A stretch of 64,000 bases of DNA from Feifania hominis (GTDB taxonomy: Bacteria > Bacillota > Clostridia > Oscillospirales > Feifaniaceae), in NCBI RefSeq assembly GCF_014384765.1, contig NZ_JACRSP010000005.1:131027-195026 (forward strand), in the 5' to 3' direction. A model generated the notes under the pieces. That model saw nothing but the letters and a program-made list of their open reading frames with translations. It did no database searches and was not told the origin of the DNA. Position numbers and translations under genes: made by a program. Of the stretch, positions 40,786-50,273 are shown in pieces (positions within the stretch are counted from its first letter, which is position 1; every line of letters begins with the position of its first letter).

Positions 40786-42522
40786 ATGATACAGCTTGCG
40801 CTCACCATCGCCATCTATCTGGTGATTGTCATTCCGGTGGGCATTTACGTCTATCACATTGCCGCGGGCAGGCGCACGTTTGCCGACCCGGTGTTCGACC
40901 GGGTGGACGGTCTGATCTATAAAATCGGCGGCGTCGATCCAAACCGGGGTATGAACTGGAAAAAATACGCCGCCGCCCTGGTGGGAACAAACGGCGCGAT
41001 GATTCTGATTGGCTACCTGATTCTGCGGATTCAGAGCATCGCCCTTTTCAACCCCAACGGCATTGGAGCGATGGAGCCGTCGCTCTCGTTTAACACCATC
41101 ATCAGCTTCATGACGAACACCAATCTCCAACACTACTCGGGAGAGAGCGGCCTGTCCTACCTGTCTCAGATGCTGGTGATCACTTTCATGATGTTTGTCT
41201 CGGCCGCCAGCGGCTACGCGGCCTGCATTGCGTTCATCCGCGGTCTTGCGGGCAAGACAAAGGACAACGTCGGCAACTTCTTTGCGGATCTGGTGCGCAT
41301 TACAACCCGCGTTCTGATTCCGTTTTCCATTGTCGGCGGCCTGCTGCTCATCTGGCAGGGCGTGCCGCAGAATCTCAGCGGAAACATCGTGGTTGACACC
41401 ATAGAGGGGGCAAAGCAGATCATTGCCATGGGCCCGATCGCGGCGCTGGAAATCATCAAGCACCTCGGCACCAACGGCGGCGGCTTCCTGGGTGCGAACT
41501 CCGCGACGCCGCTTGAAAACCCGACCATGCTTACCAATTTCATCGAACTGTTTTCCATGATGATTCTGCCGGGCGCCTGCGTGGTCACGTTTGGCAAGAT
41601 GGTGCGCGAGCGCAAGGTGCAGAGAGGGGGAAGCCTGACCCGCCGGAGCCTGAGCGAACGCCTCTACGGCCGCGAGGGCAGAACCATCTTCGCCGCCATG
41701 GGGATTCTCTTTGTCATTGGCCTCGGCGTGTGCTTCTGGGCAGAGAGCCAGGGCAACCCCGCTCTGGAACAGGCGGGGCTCAGCCAGTCCATGGGCAGCA
41801 TGGAGGGAAAGGAAGTGCGCTTTGGCATTGCACAGTCGGCCATGTTTACCACGACGACCACTTCCTTTACAACTGGTACGGTCAACAACATGCACGACAC
41901 GCTGACCCCGCTCGGCGGCATGATTCCGCTGCTGCACATGATGCTCAATGTCGTCTTCGGCGGCAAGGGCGTGGGCCTGATGAACATGATTATGTACGCG
42001 ATTCTCGCCGTGTTCATCTGTGGGCTGATGATCGGGCGCACACCGGAGTATCTGGGCAAGAAGATCGAGGGCCGGGAGATGAAGCTCACCGCGCTGTGCA
42101 TCATCATTCATCCGCTGCTGATTCTCGCTTTTTCCGCGCTGGCAGTGGGAACGAGCGCGGGCCTCGAGGGAATTACAAACCCCGGTTTCCACGGGCTGTC
42201 ACAGGTGCTCTATGAGTTTTCGTCCTCTGCGGCGAACAACGGCTCGGGCTTTGAGGGCCTTGCGGACAACACCATGTTCTGGAATATTACGACCGGGCTT
42301 GCGATGTTCTTCGGGCGCTATCTCTCCATCATCATTCAGCTCGCCATTGCCGGCTCCCTGATGAAGAAGAAATTTGTCAGTGACTCGGTCGGCACACTCC
42401 ACACGGACACCGGCTCCTTTGCGATCATTCTGGTGTTTGTCGTCTATATCTTCGCCGCGCTGACGTTCTTCCCGGCGCTGGCGCTCGGCCCCATTGCGGA
42501 GCATCTCACCCTTTGGGCCTAA
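40786..42522 (+). CDS. kdpA: K+-transporting ATPase subunit KdpA
   Basis: A 578-residue channel-like subunit that selects and carries K+. About ten helices. Selectivity-filter loops are visible: NTNLQHYSGESG, GTNGGGFLGANSATPLENPT, TTTTSFTTGTVN and SSSAANNGSGFEG. A start with GGGGAGGAG sits before the ATG. Part of kdpFABC, with only 12 bases to kdpB. Confidence 0.97.
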   Translation: MIQLALTIAIYLVIVIPVGIYVYHIAAGRRTFADPVFDRVDGLIYKIGGVDPNRGMNWKKYAAALVGTNGAMILIGYLILRIQSIALFNPNGIGAMEPSLSFNTIISFMTNTNLQHYSGESGLSYLSQMLVITFMMFVSAASGYAACIAFIRGLAGKTKDNVGNFFADLVRITTRVLIPFSIVGGLLLIWQGVPQNLSGNIVVDTIEGAKQIIAMGPIAALEIIKHLGTNGGGFLGANSATPLENPTMLTNFIELFSMMILPGACVVTFGKMVRERKVQRGGSLTRRSLSERLYGREGRTIFAAMGILFVIGLGVCFWAESQGNPALEQAGLSQSMGSMEGKEVRFGIAQSAMFTTTTTSFTTGTVNNMHDTLTPLGGMIPLLHMMLNVVFGGKGVGLMNMIMYAILAVFICGLMIGRTPEYLGKKIEGREMKLTALCIIIHPLLILAFSALAVGTSAGLEGITNPGFHGLSQVLYEFSSSAANNGSGFEGLADNTMFWNITTGLAMFFGRYLSIIIQLAIAGSLMKKKFVSDSVGTLHTDTGSFAIILVFVVYIFAALTFFPALALGPIAEHLTLWA

Positions 42523-42534
42523 GGAGGGAAAACC

Positions 42535-44601
42535 ATGAGCAAACAGAAAAAACAGAAGCTTGTCACACCTGAGATCTTCCACCAGGCGGTGATTGGCTCC
42601 TTTACCAAACTGAATCCGCGCTATATGATGAAAAATCCCGTGATGTTTGTGGTGGAGATCGGCTTTTTCATCACCCTGGTTCTCTCTTTCTTTCCAAATC
42701 TGTTCGGCGATGTCGGCTCAAATCTGAGAGCTTACAACATCATCGTCTCGGTGATCCTCTTTGTTACCGTTCTCTTTGCGAACTTTGCCGAGTCGGTGGC
42801 AGAGGGCCGCGGCAAGGCGCAGGCGGCGAGCCTGAAGAAGACCCAGAAAGAGACCAGTGCCCGCCTGCTCTGCGAGGATGGAACAGAGAAGACCGTGCTC
42901 TCCAATGAGCTCAAAAAGGGCGATGTGGTCATGGTCAGCGCCGGTGAGATCATCCCCGGCGACGGCGAAGTGATCGAGGGCATTGCGAGTGTGGACGAGT
43001 CTGCGATCACCGGCGAATCTGCCCCGGTAGTCCGTGAGTCTGGCGGGGATTTCTGCTCGGTGACAGGCGGAACGACCGTTGTGTCCGACTGGCTCAAGAT
43101 TCGCATCACTTCCGAGCCCGGAAACAGCTTTCTTGACCGCATGATCGCGCTGGTCGAGGGGGCCTCCCGCAAGAAGACCCCCAATGAGATCGCGCTGAAC
43201 ACCCTGCTGGTCTCCCTGACCATCATCTTCATGATCGTCATTGTCACGCTCTATCCCATCGGCGTCTACTCCGGCGTGCAACTTCAGATATCCACGCTGA
43301 TCGCGCTGGCCGTCTGCCTGATTCCGACCACCATCGGCGGTCTGCTCTCGGCCATCGGAATCGCCGGCATGGATCGCGTCACGCGCTTCAACGTGATTGC
43401 CATGTCCGGCAAGGCCGTTGAGGCCTGCGGCGACGTCGACACCATGATTCTCGACAAGACCGGCACCATCACATTTGGCAACCGCCTGGCGGCGGACTTT
43501 ATTCCGGTCGGCGGCGCGGATAGAAGAGACCTGTTGCGCTGCGCCGCGCTCACAAGTCTGCAGGACACAACGCCCGAGGGGAAATCGACACTGGAACTCG
43601 CCCGCAAACTGGGTGACACCAGCGGCGAAATCCCCGGCTCCACGTTTCAGGAATTCACCGCGCAGACGCGCATGAGCGGCATAGATCTGCCCGACGGCAC
43701 AAAGATCCGAAAGGGCGCGGCCGAGGCGATTGAACAGTATGTCAAAGAGCTCGGCGGAAAAATTCCCGCTGATCTTCATGAGCAGGTGGATAGGATCTCC
43801 GGGCTCGGGGGCACACCTCTGAGCGTCTGTGAGGGCAATCGGATTCTGGGCGTCATCTACCTCAAGGACACCGTAAAGCCAGGTATGGTGGAACGCTTCA
43901 ACCGGCTGCGTGCAATCGGAATCAAAACCATCATGTGCACGGGGGATAACCCGCTTACCGCCGCCACGATTGCAAAGGAGGCCGGCGTCGACGGATTCAT
44001 TGCCGAGTGCAAACCGGAGGACAAGATCGACGTCATCAAAAAGGAGCAGGCCGAGGGCAAGATTGTTGCCATGACCGGCGACGGCACCAACGATGCGCCG
44101 GCTCTGGCACAGGCCAACGTCGGCCTTGCGATGAACAGCGGTACCACCGCCGCAAAAGAGGCAGCCAATATGGTCGATCTCGACAGCGACCCGACCAAGA
44201 TCCTCGAGGTCGTTGAAATTGGCAAACAGCTTCTGATCACGCGCGGCAGTCTGACGACTTTCTCCATTGCCAATGACATTGCCAAGTACTTTGCCATTAT
44301 CCCGGCCATGTTCATGATGGCGATTCCGCAGCTCGGCGTGCTGAATATCATGCATCTGGCGACCCCATACAGCGCCATTCTCTCCGCGCTGATCTTTAAC
44401 GCCCTGATCATTCCGTCGCTGATTCCGCTGGCGATGAAAGGCGTCAAATACCGCCCGATGTCCTCGGGTAAAATTCTGGCGAGAAACATGCTGATCTACG
44501 GCGTGGGCGGCGTCATCACGCCATTCATCGGAATCAAGTTGATCGACATGATCATCAGCCCGATTCTCAACGCGATGGGCATGAGCTTTATGGGCCTTTA
44601 A
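42535..44601 (+). CDS. kdpB: K+-transporting ATPase ATP-binding subunit KdpB
   Basis: A 688-residue P-type ATPase that powers K+ uptake. It shows the actuator motif TGES, phosphorylation site ILDKTGTITFGN, nucleotide site KGAAEAI, and hinge MTGDGTNDAPALAQANVGLAM. GGAGGG precedes the ATG. Confidence 0.98.
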   Translation: MSKQKKQKLVTPEIFHQAVIGSFTKLNPRYMMKNPVMFVVEIGFFITLVLSFFPNLFGDVGSNLRAYNIIVSVILFVTVLFANFAESVAEGRGKAQAASLKKTQKETSARLLCEDGTEKTVLSNELKKGDVVMVSAGEIIPGDGEVIEGIASVDESAITGESAPVVRESGGDFCSVTGGTTVVSDWLKIRITSEPGNSFLDRMIALVEGASRKKTPNEIALNTLLVSLTIIFMIVIVTLYPIGVYSGVQLQISTLIALAVCLIPTTIGGLLSAIGIAGMDRVTRFNVIAMSGKAVEACGDVDTMILDKTGTITFGNRLAADFIPVGGADRRDLLRCAALTSLQDTTPEGKSTLELARKLGDTSGEIPGSTFQEFTAQTRMSGIDLPDGTKIRKGAAEAIEQYVKELGGKIPADLHEQVDRISGLGGTPLSVCEGNRILGVIYLKDTVKPGMVERFNRLRAIGIKTIMCTGDNPLTAATIAKEAGVDGFIAECKPEDKIDVIKKEQAEGKIVAMTGDGTNDAPALAQANVGLAMNSGTTAAKEAANMVDLDSDPTKILEVVEIGKQLLITRGSLTTFSIANDIAKYFAIIPAMFMMAIPQLGVLNIMHLATPYSAILSALIFNALIIPSLIPLAMKGVKYRPMSSGKILARNMLIYGVGGVITPFIGIKLIDMIISPILNAMGMSFMGL

Positions 44602-44617
44602 ATAGGAGGAGGACGCA

Positions 44618-45280
44618 ATGAAACATTCCATGAAGAGTTTTCTGCGCGGCGGCCGGCAGGCCGTGCTTGTAACTATTGTACTGCTGATTCTCTGCGGACT
44701 GCTGTTTCCGCTTGCCCTGACGGGGCTCGGCACACTGCTCTTTCCGCACCAGGCCGCAGGCTCCCTTGTGAGCGTCGACGGAAAGACGGTGGGGGCCGAA
44801 CATGTCGGCCAGGAGTTTACACAGGACTGCTTTCTGTGGAGCCGTCCGTCCGCTTACCACTACAACGTCTATGTCGAGGGAGAGGACGGCAAACAGTACT
44901 ACAACGACGGTACGGAGTTTGCGGGCCTGTCCTCCGGCTCAAACAACTACGCCCCGTCCAATCCTGCGCTCATGGAGCGTGTGGAGACCGATCTTGCGAA
45001 CTTTCTGAAACGCAATCCCACTGTGAGTGCCGATGAGGTGCCGACTGATCTGCTGACAGCCTCCGGCTCCGGTCTGGATCCGCACATCTCGCCTGAGTCG
45101 GCCGAGGTGCAAATAGCGCGTGTCGTCGCCGCTTCCGGCCTTACGGAGCAGCAGGTGCGTCAGATCATTGAAGAGCACACACAGGGCAAGCTCTTTGGCG
45201 TCTTTGGCGAACCGACGGTCAACGTCCTGCTGTGCAACATCGACATTGCACAGGCAATGGGGCTGACGCGGGAACAGTAG
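44618..45280 (+). CDS. kdpC: K+-transporting ATPase subunit KdpC
   Basis: A 220-residue single-pass subunit needed for complex assembly and ATP affinity. N-terminal helix QAVLVTIVLLILCGLLFPLALTG, then family segments GQEFTQDCFLWSRPSAYHYN, SGSNNYAPSNPAL and LDPHISPESAEVQIARVV. Last gene of the operon; no kdpD or kdpE follows. Confidence 0.96.
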   Translation: MKHSMKSFLRGGRQAVLVTIVLLILCGLLFPLALTGLGTLLFPHQAAGSLVSVDGKTVGAEHVGQEFTQDCFLWSRPSAYHYNVYVEGEDGKQYYNDGTEFAGLSSGSNNYAPSNPALMERVETDLANFLKRNPTVSADEVPTDLLTASGSGLDPHISPESAEVQIARVVAASGLTEQQVRQIIEEHTQGKLFGVFGEPTVNVLLCNIDIAQAMGLTREQ

Positions 45281-45284
45281 ACAG

Positions 45285-45319
45285 AAAAAAGCGCGCAGGC
45301 ATTTTGCCTGCGCGCTTTT
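45285..45319. terminator. Bidirectional terminator after kdpC
   Basis: AAAAAAGCGCGCAGGC (45285-45300) pairs with GCCTGCGCGCTTTT after ATTTT. Converging genes share it. Confidence 0.92.
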
Positions 45320-45327
45320 CCGTTGTT

Positions 45328-46035
45328 TCAAAAGGGAAAGCCGAGAAAAATCGAGTAGACTGCAATGAGCACCGGCTGGTGCAGCAGGTAGATCCACAGC
45401 GTATGCCGCCCGATGGCGGAGAGAACAGGAATCCGCACCTCGTAAAACCACCGGGGGAATTTGCCCGCCACGACGAGCCGGCCGAGTACAGTGCCCGCCA
45501 GAAACAGGAAGAACCACGGCAGCAGCGGGTAGTAGTCGGGCGACGAGAACGCATGATCGGGAAAACCGAAGACATAGAGGTGGGGCGTGTCGATGCGCGG
45601 CGCCGTGGCGTAGACCCAGTAGTTGAGCGCAAACAGCGCCGTGAAGAGGGGCAGAGCGACTCTCACGGGGATTCTGCGAATGGGTTTTTCGAGCAGCCCA
45701 TAGAGAATCATCGAGGTGCCCATAAAGTGCAGGATCCCGAAGTAGACGGGCGACGCCGGGTCGATGTACCAGCTCACCGCCGTCACCACGAACCCCGCTA
45801 CCAGCACAATCACGCCGCGGCGCAGATTGCTCCGGGAGAAGTTTGACGAGATGCCCGCGACCAGCATAAAGACCATGACGAAGATGAACTGCCACACCTT
45901 GAAAAAGGTGGTGTAGAGAAAGGGAATGTAGAAGCCGTAAAAGGTCTCGAGGGAGTAGAGCGCGTGGTGAAAGACCATTGCGAGAATGGCCGTGCCGCGC
46001 GCGGCGTCAATGAGCTCGATGCGCTTTTTTGTCAT
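45328..46035 (-). CDS. DUF1624 membrane protein (heparan-alpha-glucosaminide N-acetyltransferase-like)
   Basis: A 235-residue polytopic protein with about seven helices. It starts with the family signature RIELIDAARGTAILAMVFHHALY and carries LHQPVL near the C-terminus. Such proteins resemble acyltransferases that modify surface sugars, but the substrate here is unknown. It stands alone. Confidence 0.85.
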   Translation of the reverse strand: MTKKRIELIDAARGTAILAMVFHHALYSLETFYGFYIPFLYTTFFKVWQFIFVMVFMLVAGISSNFSRSNLRRGVIVLVAGFVVTAVSWYIDPASPVYFGILHFMGTSMILYGLLEKPIRRIPVRVALPLFTALFALNYWVYATAPRIDTPHLYVFGFPDHAFSSPDYYPLLPWFFLFLAGTVLGRLVVAGKFPRWFYEVRIPVLSAIGRHTLWIYLLHQPVLIAVYSIFLGFPF

Positions 46036-46095
46036 GGGAGCGCCTCCGTGTCAAAGTGTTGAATCCTCCAATACCCTATGCGGCGGCGGGCCGTA

Positions 46096-47190
46096 TTAGA
46101 CATTGAAGCGGAACAGCACGACGTCGCCGTCGCGCATGACATACTCCTTGCCCTCGCTGCGGTAGAGGCCCTTTTCCTTGGCTGCGGCGATGGAGCCGCA
46201 GGCCATCAGATCCTCATAGGAGACGACCTCCGCGCGGATGAAACCGCGCTCGAAGTCGCTGTGGATCTTGCCCGCGGCCTGGGGGGCCTTGGTGCCCTCA
46301 ACGATGGTCCAGGCGCGCACCTCCGGCTGGCCCGCCGTGAGGTAGCTGATCAGGCCGAGCAGCCGGTAGCTCACCCGGATGAGGCGGTCGAGCCCCGACT
46401 CGGTGAGCCCGAGGTCGCTGAGAAACATCTGCTTTTCCTCCGGGTCGAGCTCGGTGATCTCCTCCTCGAGCCGGGCGCAGACCGGCAGCACCTGAGCGCC
46501 CTCATCGGCCGCGATGCGGCACAGGGTCTGGTAGCCGGAGTTGGTCTCAATGTTGTGGCGGAAGTCCTCCTCCGAGAGGTTGGCCGCGTACACCACGGGC
46601 TTTGCCGAGAGCAGCGATACGCCGCGCACGAGCTCGCGCTCGTCATCGGTCATCTCAAAGCCGCGCACGGGCTTTCCCTCGTTGAGCCGGGCGAGCAGCC
46701 GCTCGAAGAGAGCGGCCTCGGCCTCGAATTTCCGGTCGGCCTTGGCGAGTTTGCGCGCCTTGTCGATGCGCTTTTCCACCATGTCGATGTCCGAGTAGAT
46801 CAGCTCGAGGTTGATGTTCTCAATGTCGCGTGCCGGGTCGATGGACCCGTCGACGTGGGTGATGTTGTCATCTTCAAAGCAGCGTACCACATGCACGATG
46901 GCGTCGACCTCACGAATGTGGGAGAGGAACTTGTTGCCGAGCCCCTCGCCCTTGGACGCGCCTTTGACAAGCCCTGCGATGTCGACGAACTCGACCACGG
47001 CGGGCGTGACTTTTTCGGGGTGGTACATCTCGGCGAGCGCGTCGAGGCGCTCGTCCGGTACGGCGACCACGCCGACGTTCGGCTCAATGGTGCAGAAAGG
47101 ATAGTTGGCCGACTCGGCCTTGGCATTGGTGATGGCGTTGAAGAGCGTGCTCTTGCCGACGTTCGGCAGCCCGACGATTCCCAGTTTCAT
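46096..47190 (-). CDS. ychF: Redox-regulated ATPase/GTPase YchF
   Basis: A 364-residue universally conserved P-loop protein of the Obg superfamily that prefers ATP and associates with ribosomes and stress responses. Walker A is GLPNVGKST, switch segment DIAGLVKGASKGEGLGNKFLSHIREVDAI, and the C-terminal TGS-like domain includes VRAWTIVEGTKAPQAAGKIHSDFERGFIRAEV. ATG at 47190 has AAAGGAG upstream; the frame extends 32 codons further without similarity. It has a separate promoter about 140 bases upstream. Confidence 0.97.
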   Translation of the reverse strand: MKLGIVGLPNVGKSTLFNAITNAKAESANYPFCTIEPNVGVVAVPDERLDALAEMYHPEKVTPAVVEFVDIAGLVKGASKGEGLGNKFLSHIREVDAIVHVVRCFEDDNITHVDGSIDPARDIENINLELIYSDIDMVEKRIDKARKLAKADRKFEAEAALFERLLARLNEGKPVRGFEMTDDERELVRGVSLLSAKPVVYAANLSEEDFRHNIETNSGYQTLCRIAADEGAQVLPVCARLEEEITELDPEEKQMFLSDLGLTESGLDRLIRVSYRLLGLISYLTAGQPEVRAWTIVEGTKAPQAAGKIHSDFERGFIRAEVVSYEDLMACGSIAAAKEKGLYRSEGKEYVMRDGDVVLFRFNV

Positions 47191-47327
47191 AGTTGCCTGT
47201 ATCTCCTTTGTATCTGTGGTGTTGCGGGTTTTATCAGATGCTGCCCGGGCGGCGCAGACGCGCGGGGCGCACCCGCTCGAAAGCAAACCGGCGCCCGCCG
47301 GGCAGTCAGGGCCATGCAGTATCTTTT

Positions 47328-47356
47328 ATTGTAACATAAGGGCTCCGGGGGCTCAA
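47328..47356 (-). promoter_or_regulatory. Promoter of ychF
   Basis: On the minus strand TTGAGC (47351-47356), spacer 17, TGT-TACAAT (-10 at 47328-47333). The leader to 47190 is GC-rich with CTGCCCG/CGGGCAG pairing. The stretch 47191-47518 otherwise holds only hairpins. Confidence 0.65.
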
Positions 47357-47451
47357 GAGCGAACTGCGCCGGGCCTCCGCCTTTTTCGCGCTGCCCCGGC
47401 TGAGTGCAGGCCGCCGGGAGCGCCGCCTGAGGTAAGATGCTCTCTGGACGA

Positions 47452-47485
47452 CTTTCGGGCCGGTGCAAACGCACCGGCCCGAAAG
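47452..47485. repeat. Perfect 15-bp hairpin downstream of the sugar operon
   Basis: CTTTCGGGCCGGTGC (47452-47466) and its exact inverse (47471-47485) with loop AAAC. No T tract. It may be a processing or Rho-type end of the sugar-kinase transcript. Confidence 0.65.
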
Positions 47486-47498
47486 GAGAGGTTACAGG

Positions 47499-47523
47499 AC
47501 TGACGCCGTGGCGCGGCGTCAGT
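47499..47523 (-). terminator. Hairpin overlapping the FGGY kinase stop
   Basis: ACTGACGCCG (47499-47508) pairs with CGGCGTCAGT (47514-47523). It includes the kinase stop codon and lacks a T run, so it is a possible weak terminator or stabilising hairpin. Confidence 0.5.
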
Positions 47524-49030
47524 CGTTCTCGTATTTGTGATAGGTGTTGACGAGATCGTCGTGGATTTCAACATAGATTGGGTAGCACTTCTCGTACTTC
47601 TCGACGTTTTCGGGGTTCGGCTCGGTGACGCAGTCGACCTGGGCGGTCTTTTTCACCGCCTCCTCGTGGGAGGAGAAGACGCCGAGCGCCACCCCGGCGA
47701 GCATCGCCGCGCCGAGCGAGGAGTCGTCGCGCCGGTACTTGACAATGGTGCGGTTGAAGACGTCGGCCAGGATCCCGCGCCACAGCGGAGATTTGGCCCC
47801 GCCGCCCACAAAGGAGATCCTCTCGACTGTCCCGAAGCGCTCCATAATCTCAAAGCACTGGCGAAGAGAGAACGTGACCCCCTCTAAAATGGCGCGGTTG
47901 AAGTGCCCGCGGGTGTGCATCGAGGAGAAGCCCGTGAACGAAGCGCGCAGCTTCGGATCCCAGTATGGGGCGCGTTCGCCGGACATGTACGGGTGAAAGA
48001 AGAGGCCGTCCGCGCCGGGGGAGACGGCTTCCGCCTCCCGGTCGAGAAGCTGGTAGGTATTCGGGCCGCCGTTCTGCTCCCGGGCGAGTTCCGCTTTGCA
48101 GAACGTGTCCCGGTACCAGCGCAGCGCCTGCGCGGCCGAGACCGTTCCCCGGGCGTAATACCAGACGCCGTCCACCACATGGGAGTAGGCAAAGGTGTCC
48201 TCAAAGCGCTCGCCCACATTGCGAAACACACTGATTCCGCCCGCCGTAGCCATCTTCAAAACGCAGTCGCCGGGCTTCAGGCCGCCCACGCTGTAGCTCT
48301 CCATGGCCGTGTCCGAGGCGCCCATCACAACGGGGACTCCCTCGCGCAGCCCGAGAAGCTGCGCGGCCTGCGCTGTCACGTGGCCGGCGATGTCGGTCGC
48401 CCGCTTCACCGGCGGGAACACATCCGCAGAGAGACCGGTCAGCGCGATGAGCTCCGGTGACCAGCGCATGTGCACATTGTCGAACAGCAGAGAGCCCTGC
48501 GCCTGTATGTGGGTGGTGGAGATGTTCCCGGTGAGCTGAAAGCGCACATAGTCGTCAATAAACAGGATTCTGTCGATTTTTTCAAAGATATGCGGCTCAT
48601 GTGTGCGCAGCCAGAGAAGCTGCGGCAGAGACCATGTGGCGCTGGGCGTGGCGAAGGTGGTGTCCTCAATGAGCCTGAGATGGTTTTCCCTGAGGAATGC
48701 GACCTCCTGCCGGGCCCGCTGATCCTGCCACATGATGGTGTCGCGCAGCACCTCGCCGCCCCGGCCGAGCAGGACCATGTTGTGCGCCGAGGCGTCAACT
48801 GAGAGACCGATGATGTCGCGCGGGTCGACTCCGCCCGCCTCGGCCGCCCTGTGCAGGGCCTTTGAGACGGCGGGAAACCAGTCTTTGGGACTCTGTTCCA
48901 CCCACCCCACATGAGGGTGATGAGAGGGATATTCGGCATAGCCGTCGCAGACGAAGCGTCCCCTGGTGTCTATCAGGGTGATCTTGCAGCCGCCGGTGCC
49001 CAGATCCACTCCCATTAAGTACTCGGCCAT
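47519..49030 (-). CDS. FGGY family carbohydrate kinase (xylulokinase-like)
   Basis: A 503-residue sugar kinase. It shows the FGGY N-terminal phosphate motif VDLGTGGCKITLID, DIIGLSVDASAHNMV, MWQDQRA, GASDTAME, the ATP-binding segment FVGGGAKSPLWRGILADV and DSSLGAAMLAGVALG. The overall form is closest to XylB-like kinases, but the substrate is open because such kinases act on many ketoses and polyols. Last gene of a five-gene operon with two class II aldolases, suggesting phosphorylation of a ketose cleaved by the aldolases. Confidence 0.88.
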   Translation of the reverse strand: MAEYLMGVDLGTGGCKITLIDTRGRFVCDGYAEYPSHHPHVGWVEQSPKDWFPAVSKALHRAAEAGGVDPRDIIGLSVDASAHNMVLLGRGGEVLRDTIMWQDQRARQEVAFLRENHLRLIEDTTFATPSATWSLPQLLWLRTHEPHIFEKIDRILFIDDYVRFQLTGNISTTHIQAQGSLLFDNVHMRWSPELIALTGLSADVFPPVKRATDIAGHVTAQAAQLLGLREGVPVVMGASDTAMESYSVGGLKPGDCVLKMATAGGISVFRNVGERFEDTFAYSHVVDGVWYYARGTVSAAQALRWYRDTFCKAELAREQNGGPNTYQLLDREAEAVSPGADGLFFHPYMSGERAPYWDPKLRASFTGFSSMHTRGHFNRAILEGVTFSLRQCFEIMERFGTVERISFVGGGAKSPLWRGILADVFNRTIVKYRRDDSSLGAAMLAGVALGVFSSHEEAVKKTAQVDCVTEPNPENVEKYEKCYPIYVEIHDDLVNTYHKYEND

Positions 49031-49072
49031 GCGAAATCTCCTCCCGTCGTGATTGAAATGACTTTTCGAGGG

Positions 49073-49420
49073 CTAGAAATTTGTTCCGTTCCAGCCCCAG
49101 TCCGGCGTTGCAAGATACCGGATGTAGACGTCGGTTCCCGCGATGCCTGCGACGCGCGTGAGCAGCTCGCAGATGATTTTACTCATCGCGGGGTAGTGCT
49201 CCGAGGGATCCTTTCTGAGCAGCGCATTCACTTCCACAAAGGCGCAGGCCGTCTCGCTGTCCCGGTGAAAGCACATGTCCGCCGCATCCTGCAGAATGAT
49301 CATCAGCGAGTCCGGCGTCTTGCCTGGAATCTGCTGGATGGCCTCCATCAGCCCCTCCTTGAGGGCCTGTCTCTGCTGATCATTCAACTTCTGGTTTACG
49401 GTGCATCTGATACACGGCAT
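49073..49420 (-). CDS. MIF/tautomerase superfamily protein
   Basis: A 115-residue protein beginning MPCIRCTVNQKLNDQQ, with Pro2 becoming the catalytic N-terminal base after Met removal, as in MIF and 4-oxalocrotonate tautomerase. The ending PDWGWNGTNF resembles the MIF C-terminus. Such enzymes tautomerise enol and keto acids, so a role in isomerising a sugar-acid or aldehyde in this operon is plausible but unproved. GGAGGAA precedes the ATG. Confidence 0.78.
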   Translation of the reverse strand: MPCIRCTVNQKLNDQQRQALKEGLMEAIQQIPGKTPDSLMIILQDAADMCFHRDSETACAFVEVNALLRKDPSEHYPAMSKIICELLTRVAGIAGTDVYIRYLATPDWGWNGTNF

Positions 49421-49516
49421 GGTAATTCCTCCTGCTTCAAATTTGGCCTCTCCTGAGTGGAAAAGGCTTCCACACCATTTTACATCAGCCGAAAGCCGGC
49501 CGCAAATATGTTTCGC

Positions 49517-50227
49517 TCAGCGCACCGGTGCACCGGCCGCCGCAGGCACGGCAAGCTCGCTGTTGCAGTACTCGTTGATTCGGTCGATGCGCTCGGCAAC
49601 CGTACCGCCGCCGAATTTTCCCTCGTCAAACAGCGCGCCGCCAACGGTGATGCCCCAGGGCTGCATCTCCCTGATGACGTCGAGCATGTTGTAATCGCTG
49701 ACAGAACCGGTCATCATGAACGGTACGCCGCGCGCGTTGAACTCCGCTTTGAGGGTGCTCGCAAGCAGCGCGGGATCGCCCTCAATCCAGCGGTAGGCGG
49801 ACATGCGGATGCCCGCAGCGCCCTGGTCGATGAGTTCCAGAGCGGCCTGCCTGAGCTCGTCGAGCGTGCCGAGCAGCCGCTCGTCGGCATTGCGGCGTCC
49901 AAAGGGTGTAAAGTGGAGAACACCGCCCGCTCTGAGCGTGTCGCTGACACTTTTGAAGAAAAAGCCGAGATAGGCCGCGCAGTGGTAGCGCACGGCAAGC
50001 TGTGCCCATTTATTTGCCGTTTCCTCATCGCGCGTGAGCGGCTCGAGAACGACTTTCTTGCCGGCGGCCTGCATCGCCTGAATCAGGGCCTCGCCCTGTT
50101 CGAATGTCACACCGACGTCCTTGAATCCCCAGTATTCCGCTTTGGCGTGGCTGTTTTCGCGCACAACCTCCATCGCGTTGGGAACCGTAATATCGTTGCG
50201 GGTCAGCATGGCAACACAGTTGATCAT
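49517..50227 (-). CDS. TIM-barrel-like protein of unknown function
   Basis: A 236-residue protein with repeating strand-helix units and a phosphate-binding-like glycine loop near the C-terminus (WGITVGGALFDEGKFGGG), following MMTGSVSDYNMLDVI. This fits a TIM-barrel aldolase or epimerase, though I do not recognise the family. I chose the ATG at 50227, preceded by AAAGGAG; earlier frame is not supported. It lies between aldolase 2 and the tautomerase gene in the sugar operon. Confidence 0.6.
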   Translation of the reverse strand: MINCVAMLTRNDITVPNAMEVVRENSHAKAEYWGFKDVGVTFEQGEALIQAMQAAGKKVVLEPLTRDEETANKWAQLAVRYHCAAYLGFFFKSVSDTLRAGGVLHFTPFGRRNADERLLGTLDELRQAALELIDQGAAGIRMSAYRWIEGDPALLASTLKAEFNARGVPFMMTGSVSDYNMLDVIREMQPWGITVGGALFDEGKFGGGTVAERIDRINEYCNSELAVPAAAGAPVR

Positions 50228-50273
50228 GGGTATCGACTCCTTTTGTAAAATATGGATGAGATCTGCGGTGAAA

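Noticed and set aside
42718..44733. Minus-strand frame of 671 codons opposite kdpB
   Set aside because: kdpB is unmistakable on the plus strand; the antisense frame has no signature.
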